Source: an uncultured Bacteroidota bacterium
Lineage (GTDB): Bacteria > Bacteroidota > Bacteroidia > Chitinophagales > S012-47
Assembly (NCBI GenBank): GCA_913062655.1
Contig: CAJXXO010000105.1
Location: 1-8,191, forward strand
Length of the DNA stretch: 8,191 nt
Reading direction: 5' to 3'
A program made the position numbers and the translations under genes. This document shows, in pieces, positions 1 through 4,717 of this stretch. A model generated the notes under the pieces. The model saw only the letters and a program-made list of their open reading frames with translations, did no database searches and had not been told where the DNA came from. How positions within the stretch are numbered: position 1 is the first letter of the stretch; each line of letters begins with the position of its first letter.

Positions 1-2
1 GT

Positions 3-212
3 GTCTATGTCCTCTCCTTTGAATACACCAGCCGGCCGGGCCGCAATGAGATGGGAGAGATCGATGAGCGCCAACAGATAGAGCAACCGAAAAAGGCCTC
101 GCTCTACCCCGATTTCGAGGGAAAAGCCCTGGTGGTGTTTCGCTATAAAGAAGAGCGGTACACGTTGGTGGTAAACGATTTTAAACGGTTGGAACCCCTC
201 AATTATCCTTGA
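3..212 (+). CDS. C-terminal end of an unrecognised protein (partial)
   Basis: An open frame enters from the left edge and ends at TGA 210-212, giving 69 residues. It is the only plus-strand frame here that stays open; the other two stop early. The segment is charged and soluble-looking, with a Glu/Gln/Lys-rich middle part (EMGEIDERQQIEQPKKAS) and an alternating hydrophobic stretch (KALVVFRYKEERYTLVV) suggesting beta strands near the end. There is no membrane segment and I recognise no motif, so no function is proposed. Its last 10 bases overlap the end of the convergent ribF gene, and no intrinsic terminator is visible between them. The start lies outside the window. Confidence 0.6.
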   Translation, partial: VYVLSFEYTSRPGRNEMGEIDERQQIEQPKKASLYPDFEGKALVVFRYKEERYTLVVNDFKRLEPLNYP

Positions 213-1135
213 TCTAAAATACGCAGGGTCGCCTCCTTATCGGCAGCCATTTGCGCAGCCAGCTCTTCCGGGGTGTCAAACCGCTTATCGCCTCGGATTT
301 CCGCCACAATATCCAAGGTGAGCTCATCGCCATACAGGTTACCATTGAAGTCAAACAAGTTGACCTCAATGGCCTTTTCCTTGCCACTAAATGTTGGGCG
401 ATAGCCGATGTATAACATGCCTTTATACCATTGCTCGCCCACGCGAACCCGTGACGCATATATGCCGACACCGGGTATGATTTTGTGCTTATCTTCTACA
501 AACAGGTTAGCGGTAGGATAGCCCAGTTGATTACCAATCTGGTGCCCCTTGATCACACGGCCGGTAAGCCGAAAGGGATGGCCCAGCAAGTGGTTGGCCT
601 GCGTGATTTGCCCGGCCGAAATCGCTTCCCGGATTTTGGTGGAGCTTACCCCAACATCCTCAACAATATGCTTTTCGATCTCTTCAACGCGATAGCCAAA
701 CGCCCCGGCATATTGGCGCAGCGTTTCGATGTTGCCCCCCCTGTCTTTGCCAAAATGATGATCGTACCCTATGACGATTACTTTCGGTTGTATTTTATCG
801 ACCAGGAAGTGTTTGATGTAATCACGTGGTGACGTTTGGGCAAATGCCTTGGAGAAGGTGGCAATGATCATCTCATGGATGCCGTAATGGTCCAGCAGGT
901 CGATTTTTTCCTGCAAGGTGTTGATCAATTGCAGACTGGTGTCATTGGGATTTAGCACCAGTCTTGGATGGGGGTGGAAGGTGAGTAAAATACTCTCGCC
1001 ATCCATCTCACGGGCCATAGCATTGATGCGACCAATAATTTGCTGATGGCCCTCGTGTACCCCATCAAAGGTGCCAATAGTTAGTACAGGATTGCGAAAA
1101 CGGGGCAGATCATCCAGGAATCGGTAAACCTTCAT
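203..1135 (-). CDS. ribF: Bifunctional riboflavin kinase / FAD synthetase (RibF)
   Basis: This 310-residue protein is the usual length for RibF. The enzyme phosphorylates riboflavin to FMN with ATP and then adenylates FMN to FAD in the cytoplasm. The N-terminal nucleotidyltransferase half shows GTFDGVHEGH (residues 21-30, the GxFDGxHxGH ATP site), a GYDHHFGKDRGG loop (about 123-134) and SSTKIR (164-169). The C-terminal riboflavin-kinase half starts near 188, with the flavin/ATP motif GHQIGNQLGYPTANL (197-211) and IEVNLFDFNGNLYG (256-269), which contains the expected catalytic Glu257. Both halves look intact. The ATG overlaps the stop of the upstream lipoprotein gene as ATGA (1132-1135), which fixes the start and suggests translational coupling. 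It is the last gene of the minus-strand block and converges with the partial gene at the left edge. Confidence 0.96.
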   Translation of the reverse strand: MKVYRFLDDLPRFRNPVLTIGTFDGVHEGHQQIIGRINAMAREMDGESILLTFHPHPRLVLNPNDTSLQLINTLQEKIDLLDHYGIHEMIIATFSKAFAQTSPRDYIKHFLVDKIQPKVIVIGYDHHFGKDRGGNIETLRQYAGAFGYRVEEIEKHIVEDVGVSSTKIREAISAGQITQANHLLGHPFRLTGRVIKGHQIGNQLGYPTANLFVEDKHKIIPGVGIYASRVRVGEQWYKGMLYIGYRPTFSGKEKAIEVNLFDFNGNLYGDELTLDIVAEIRGDKRFDTPEELAAQMAADKEATLRILDQG

Positions 1136-1809
1136 AGCGTCCTTCTTGCAGCGGGCAAAGGTAACATCTCACTGACGATGTTGTTGTCCTCATTTTCCTC
1201 ATCCAGATCCACCTCTGAATGCACTTCTTCAATGGTCCCGTCCGGTTGGATTTGGTAGTACACCGATTTCACTGCGTGGTCGCTTCGTACCCACTGACCA
1301 TCGGTAAAGGTGTATGTAAATTTCTCGGTCGTAACATTGCCGTTGGGAAAGAGGTGGCCCGTGAGTTTGGTATGCTTGTCGCCAACAATATTGGCAGCAA
1401 AGGGAATGCGATCGACCGGCTGAGCCAGCGTGTCAAAGGTGAGTAGGTAATACCGGTCGGAGACGTTAAATAAGGTGTCCAGGTAACTCTCCAAGACCAC
1501 AATGGCGGTGGCCTGAGTGGTATCAAAAACATGGGCTACGCCATAGTAAGTGGCTTGTGTGTCGATGGTGGCTAGCCATTGGGTCGCCAGGGTAGGGCTT
1601 AGTGGACGCATTTGCCGGTAGTCGGTATTTTGCAGGGCGATTTCGTTCCAGTGATAGGGCAGGAGCACTGTCGGTAGCTGTTGGATATACGCAAGTGCAG
1701 TGCTGTCCGCAGTGGGCGAATGATCAGCCGCTGCCGATGAGTCTTCGGGAGAAGAGCAGGCCTGGCCAATCAGCAAAAGGACAAACGATAAACCAACGAT
1801 GTGCTTCAT
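1132..1809 (-). CDS. Unrecognised lipoprotein between truB and ribF
   Basis: From the ATG at 1809 this is a 225-residue protein beginning MKHIVGLSFVLLLIGQACSS, a lipoprotein signal peptide with the probable lipidated Cys at residue 18. An upstream in-frame ATG at 1842 would bury the signal behind 11 extra residues. The 1809 start also forms an ATGA overlap with the truB stop (1806-1808), so it is preferred. After a Ser/Ala/Asp-rich linker comes a soluble domain of about 180 residues rich in Thr, Tyr and beta-prone stretches (for example DRYYLLTFDTL and KFTYTFTDGQWV). An acidic patch DLDEENEDNN lies close to the C-terminus. I do not recognise the family. It probably sits on the periplasmic face of the envelope, given the signal, and is translated together with truB and ribF (both junctions are ATGA). 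Confidence 0.82.
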   Translation of the reverse strand: MKHIVGLSFVLLLIGQACSSPEDSSAAADHSPTADSTALAYIQQLPTVLLPYHWNEIALQNTDYRQMRPLSPTLATQWLATIDTQATYYGVAHVFDTTQATAIVVLESYLDTLFNVSDRYYLLTFDTLAQPVDRIPFAANIVGDKHTKLTGHLFPNGNVTTEKFTYTFTDGQWVRSDHAVKSVYYQIQPDGTIEEVHSEVDLDEENEDNNIVSEMLPLPAARRTL

Positions 1810-2513
1810 GGTACCGGTTGTTGTTCGATCAAAGCTACCCAATTGTCTATGGTTTTAGCATCCGATAATTGGAAATGTCCCGATGCCGTCCGTTGCAAGT
1901 CGTGTAAATAGCCGCCCACACCAAGGGCTTGCCCCAGGTCATGCGCCAACGAACGAATGTAGGTGCCCTTGCTGCAATGGATGGTAGCGTAGAGATAGGG
2001 GGCTTCCCATTTGTCAAGCTGGAATTGGTGAATAGTCACCGGCCGGGGTTCAACCTCCACCGCCTCTCCTTTGCGGGCAGCCTTGTATAAGGGCTTCCCT
2101 TCTTTTTTTATTGCTGAAAACAGGGGCGGCCGCTGCAATATATCGCCCCGAAAAGCCCCCATACCCTCTTCCAGCATCGGTGTAGTCAGGTGGTCAGGTG
2201 AGGGCCCAGCGGTTAATGGCGTTTCCAGGTCATAGCTTGGAGTGGTTGCCCCCAGACCGATGACAGCCTTGTAGCTTTTATCCGCCCCTGTGATGGACAT
2301 CAACTGCTTGGTGGCTTTCCCGGTAGCAATAACAACCAACCCTGTGGCCAGGGGGTCTAAGGTGCCCCCGTGTCCGACTTTGATCTTTCTGCCAAAATGG
2401 TGTTTGAGTGTATACCGAATCTTATTGACCACATCAAACGAGGTCCAGTGCTTTGGCTTGTCGATCAGCAAGATTTCACCGGCAAAGAAATCGTATGTGG
2501 CGTCTCTACTCAT
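1806..2513 (-). CDS. truB: tRNA pseudouridine(55) synthase TruB
   Basis: TruB isomerises U55 to pseudouridine in the T-loop of tRNAs. The 235-residue protein starts with LLIDKPKHWTSFDVVNKIR (about 15-33), followed by the catalytic motif GHGGTLDPLATGLV with the nucleophilic Asp53. Next come YKAVIGLGATTPSYDLETP (the substrate-binding LGxxTxTxD-type region), RPPLFSAIKKEGKPLYKAAR, and CSKGTYIRSLAHDLGQALG followed by LQRT, all in the family order. The length corresponds to the short form without a C-terminal PUA domain, which I regard as normal for Bacteroidota. The ATG at 2513 overlaps the uppP stop as ATGA. The TGA stop at 1806-1808 overlaps the start of the lipoprotein gene in the same way. Confidence 0.96.
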   Translation of the reverse strand: MSRDATYDFFAGEILLIDKPKHWTSFDVVNKIRYTLKHHFGRKIKVGHGGTLDPLATGLVVIATGKATKQLMSITGADKSYKAVIGLGATTPSYDLETPLTAGPSPDHLTTPMLEEGMGAFRGDILQRPPLFSAIKKEGKPLYKAARKGEAVEVEPRPVTIHQFQLDKWEAPYLYATIHCSKGTYIRSLAHDLGQALGVGGYLHDLQRTASGHFQLSDAKTIDNWVALIEQQPVP

Positions 2514-3310
2514 GTCATTACGGTATAGCCGATGGCTGCCGCACCAACTGCAAAGCAGTAGTACGCAAAATATTGAAGCTTACCTTGCTGTACGATGCGG
2601 ATCATCCAGGTACAGGCCAGCAATCCGGTAACGAAAGCCGCCAGAAATCCCCCCAACAATGGCGTAATGGCAATATCCAGTGTGCCCGCCTGCGATTGCT
2701 CTACCATATCCTTTGTGTCCATCAACATAGCGCCCAGAATAGGCGGGATCACCATTAAAAAGGAAAAGCGGGCCATGAGGCCCTTGTCTACGCCTAGCAG
2801 CAGCCCGGTGGCGATGGTTGATCCACTGCGGGAAACCCCCGGTATCACCGCCACCGCTTGGGCAATACCGATGAGAAAGGCTTTCATTGGGGTTATCGTA
2901 CCGGCCTGCTTGGGGGCCCACAAGGTGACCAGTAATAATGTGCCGGTAAAGAGCAGTGCCCCTCCCACTAACGCCAGGCGACCCTCAAAAAGCGCTTCGA
3001 CCTCTTCTTTGAAAAATAAGCCTATTACCAGCACCGGGAGCATGGAAATAACAACCCACAGCGCAAAATCTTTGGCTTCGTTCCACCGCGGTACAAATAG
3101 TTCACGAATGGTTTCGGCAATGAATTGGCGAAATATGATGAGGGTACTCAACACGGTGGCAAAGTGCACCAAAACCGTAAAAGCCAGGCTCTCTTCAGAA
3201 TGGGCGCCCAGTATAGCTTCGCCCAGCACAATGTGACCGCTGCTGCTGACGGGCAAAAACTCTGTAAGACCCTGAACGATGCCCAGGATGATCGATTCCC
3301 ATAAATCCAT
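2510..3310 (-). CDS. uppP: Undecaprenyl-diphosphatase UppP (BacA family)
   Basis: UppP is a polytopic inner-membrane enzyme that dephosphorylates undecaprenyl pyrophosphate. It recycles the lipid carrier for peptidoglycan and other surface polymers, and its overproduction is known to give bacitracin resistance. The 266-residue protein shows the first signature GLTEFLPVSSSGHIVLG (residues 14-30, with Glu17 and His26) and the second signature PGVSRSGSTIATGLLLG (157-173, with Arg161). Both catalytic regions are therefore intact. Roughly eight hydrophobic segments can be counted. The ATG at 3310 is 9 bp downstream of the DUF3098 stop. At the 3' end, TGA overlaps the truB ATG. The position between a division gene and truB recurs in Bacteroidota genomes, as far as I recall. 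Confidence 0.96.
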   Translation of the reverse strand: MDLWESIILGIVQGLTEFLPVSSSGHIVLGEAILGAHSEESLAFTVLVHFATVLSTLIIFRQFIAETIRELFVPRWNEAKDFALWVVISMLPVLVIGLFFKEEVEALFEGRLALVGGALLFTGTLLLVTLWAPKQAGTITPMKAFLIGIAQAVAVIPGVSRSGSTIATGLLLGVDKGLMARFSFLMVIPPILGAMLMDTKDMVEQSQAGTLDIAITPLLGGFLAAFVTGLLACTWMIRIVQQGKLQYFAYYCFAVGAAAIGYTVMT

Positions 3311-3319
3311 GGATGGTAA

Positions 3320-3601
3320 TTACGCCTCCTGGTCGTTAGATTTCGGCCGGTAGAAGATGGCTACTATCTCGATGATAAAACCCAGCACGATCAGAATAGG
3401 CGCCAAAGTGACCCGTGTAAAGCTGTAGATCTCATCCTCATTGAACTCGGCACCACTCTGCTTGCCGCCACCCATCAGCACATACCCCAATACCAACACC
3501 AGTAGTCCAGCAATCATGATGTAATAGTTGATGCGGCTAAAGGACACATGCAGATCGTGACTCTTATTCGACTTTGCCGTAGTGGGGGTTCTCTTCGCCA
3601 T
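3320..3601 (-). CDS. DUF3098-type small two-helix membrane protein
   Basis: From the ATG at 3601 this is a 93-residue protein: a basic polar N-terminus (MAKRTPTTAK...), a first transmembrane helix (about 26-45, NYYIMIAGLLVLVLGYVLM), a short loop containing GGGKQSGAEFNEDEIYSFTR, and a second helix (about 65-83) before a short polar tail. The INYY...GG...FN.DEIYS..R...AP pattern matches the DUF3098 family of Bacteroidota, which has no established function. An in-frame ATG at 3658 lies inside the end of ftsX and would add 19 atypical residues. The 3601 start is preferred because a TATATTTG promoter box sits 20 bp upstream. Linkage to ftsX and uppP suggests a role at the envelope or divisome, but this is only inference from position. 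Confidence 0.87.
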   Translation of the reverse strand: MAKRTPTTAKSNKSHDLHVSFSRINYYIMIAGLLVLVLGYVLMGGGKQSGAEFNEDEIYSFTRVTLAPILIVLGFIIEIVAIFYRPKSNDQEA

Positions 3602-3621
3602 AGTGGTTGTCTTTAGGGTTA

Positions 3622-3629
3622 CAAATATA
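3622..3629 (-). promoter_or_regulatory. Candidate internal promoter -7 box before the DUF3098 gene
   Basis: Read on the minus strand, this is TATATTTG, a perfect match to the Bacteroidota TAnnTTTG -7 element. It lies in the short gap between the ftsX stop and the DUF3098 ATG, with 20 bp between box and ATG. A TTG candidate upstream (3646-3648) is only 16 bp away, shorter than the usual spacing of about 19-23, so the -33 part is weak. It may give the downstream genes extra transcription independent of ftsX. Confidence 0.45.
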
Positions 3630-3644
3630 GGATTTACAAGCGGC

Positions 3645-4529
3645 TCAATAGAGCTCATCCAGTTTGGTCTTCAGGTATTTGGTCACTGCGCGGTGAGTGC
3701 TCCACCAGGAAATGAGGATGCCCAGCATGATGATGGCGGCAAACAACCCCCCCCATGCGGGCAGGTTCTGCAATTGCACCAACTCCGGTATTTGCTGTTG
3801 CGCTGCATAAAACAGTCCGATTAATGCCAGTACCGCCAGCATGCCACTCACCAACCCATTGAATATACCACGCAGCGTATAGGGCTTGGTGATAAACCAC
3901 CGATCAGCACCTACCAGTTGCATGCTTTTAATAAGAAATCGATTGGAGTACATGGCAAGTCGTACGGTGCTGTCAATCAATACGATAGCAATGACAACCA
4001 AAAGCAGTGCTACAGCTATCAGTACTAGTCCGATGAGACCCAGGTTGGTGTTGATGGCACTCACCAATTCCTCATTGATGTTTACCTGATCAGGGTCCAG
4101 GCTGTATTTATCCGATAGCAAAGATCGAATGCCCGGCAGGCTATCAGGATGAGAATAGTCAGCCGTAAGGTATAGGTTGAGCGAAGCTGGCAGCGGATTG
4201 AAACCCAGCAAATCTTCAAAGTCCTCCTCGTCTCCGCTAAGTTGCAGGAAGTCTTCCTTGGCCTGGGTTTTGGAGGTGTACTCGCTGTATTTTACAAAAG
4301 ACTCAGTCTCTAATCTTTTCTGCAATTGCATGATTTCCACCTCATTCATCTGGTCCGGCAAGAAGAGGGAGACACGGACATTTTCCTTGATCAAAGTGCT
4401 GAGCGACTGGAAGTGTAGTCCGATCATGCCTACCAAACCCAGCATGAGCAAGACCAATCCCACCATCAGAATGGAGGTGATATAGGTGGGTTTCGATTTA
4501 CGAGGTGACTTTTTGCCAACTTGCGCCAT
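3645..4529 (-). CDS. ftsX: Cell division protein FtsX (ABC-type permease)
   Basis: FtsX pairs with the ATPase FtsE at the septum and transmits ATP hydrolysis to periplasmic peptidoglycan hydrolases. The 294-residue protein has the FtsX layout: a basic cytoplasmic tail, TM1 (about 17-40), a periplasmic domain (about 41-160, with NPLPASLNLYL at 111-121), TM2 (about 162-187), and a cytoplasmic connector with RFLIKSMQLVGADRWFITKP (197-216). TM3 (about 221-242) and TM4 (about 258-276) follow, with a short Lys-rich tail. No ftsE is adjacent, which I take as normal for this phylum. It is the first gene of the minus-strand block. A perfect TAnnTTTG box lies 21 bp before the ATG, and there is no clear Shine-Dalgarno site. 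The stop is 43 bp before the preferred DUF3098 start. Confidence 0.94.
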   Translation of the reverse strand: MAQVGKKSPRKSKPTYITSILMVGLVLLMLGLVGMIGLHFQSLSTLIKENVRVSLFLPDQMNEVEIMQLQKRLETESFVKYSEYTSKTQAKEDFLQLSGDEEDFEDLLGFNPLPASLNLYLTADYSHPDSLPGIRSLLSDKYSLDPDQVNINEELVSAINTNLGLIGLVLIAVALLLVVIAIVLIDSTVRLAMYSNRFLIKSMQLVGADRWFITKPYTLRGIFNGLVSGMLAVLALIGLFYAAQQQIPELVQLQNLPAWGGLFAAIIMLGILISWWSTHRAVTKYLKTKLDELY

Positions 4530-4550
4530 ACAGCGACTCTTTTACCGGAT

Positions 4551-4558
4551 CAAAACTA
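4551..4558 (-). promoter_or_regulatory. Candidate ftsX promoter -7 box
   Basis: The minus strand reads TAGTTTTG, a perfect TAnnTTTG match, with 21 bp between the box and the ftsX ATG. No convincing TTTG -33 element is present at the usual spacing: the nearest upstream TTG on that strand (4592-4594) is 33 bp away. It is probably the main promoter of the six-gene block. Confidence 0.6.
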
Positions 4559-4686
4559 CCTATTAACTGAATGGCCGGCAGGTGTATTTTCCAACAGTGG
4601 ATAAAGGATGTTGTCGAAATACGTCAGTTGCCCAACAACTAACCGCTGGACTTCCCTTTTTACCGACCTTTCCCACCTCATTTTGG

Positions 4687-4694
4687 TACTTTTG
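4687..4694 (+). promoter_or_regulatory. Candidate leuS promoter -7 box
   Basis: TACTTTTG is a perfect match to the Bacteroidota TAnnTTTG -7 element. The -33 part is poor (only a T-run around 4657-4661). Initiation would be expected about 5-7 bp downstream, leaving roughly 20 nt before the ATG at 4718. The final G of the box is the first base of an alternative GTG start at 4694, so a transcript from this promoter could not use that GTG. This supports ATG 4718. Confidence 0.6.
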
Positions 4695-4717
4695 TGGCTC
4701 GCAAAATATGGACGGTA

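Larger units (their letters stand above)
4530..4717. promoter_or_regulatory. Divergent ftsX/leuS intergenic region
   Basis: These 188 bp separate the divergent starts of ftsX and leuS and contain no gene. A -7 type promoter box is present for each direction (4551-4558 on the minus strand and 4687-4694 on the plus strand). A short inverted repeat AGTTG-N5-CAACT sits at 4626-4640 between them. It is too short to call an operator with confidence. I see no T-box leader (no long structured leader or T-box-like sequence) ahead of leuS. The leader implied by the promoter box is only about 20 nt. Confidence 0.6.

Noticed and set aside
485..832. Plus-strand open frame of 115 codons opposite ribF
   Set aside because: It is wholly antisense to the clearly conserved RibF sequence and has no recognisable protein features.
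1810..1842. Upstream ATG at 1842 for the lipoprotein
   Set aside because: It would place 11 residues before a clear signal peptide. The ATG at 1809 forms the same ATGA overlap seen at the neighbouring junctions.
2595..3236. Plus-strand open frame of 213 codons opposite uppP
   Set aside because: It is antisense to an intact UppP with both signatures. Its Ser/Thr/Pro-rich, low-complexity translation is typical of a shadow of a membrane-protein gene.
4626..4640. Inverted repeat AGTTG-N5-CAACT as an operator between ftsX and leuS
   Set aside because: A five-base stem in a 188-bp region is easily due to chance, and it does not overlap either promoter box.
4694..4717. GTG at 4694 as the leuS start
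   Set aside because: It overlaps the final G of a perfect TAnnTTTG promoter box and would add eight residues not typical of the family. ATG 4718 gives the usual MEYxF N-terminus.
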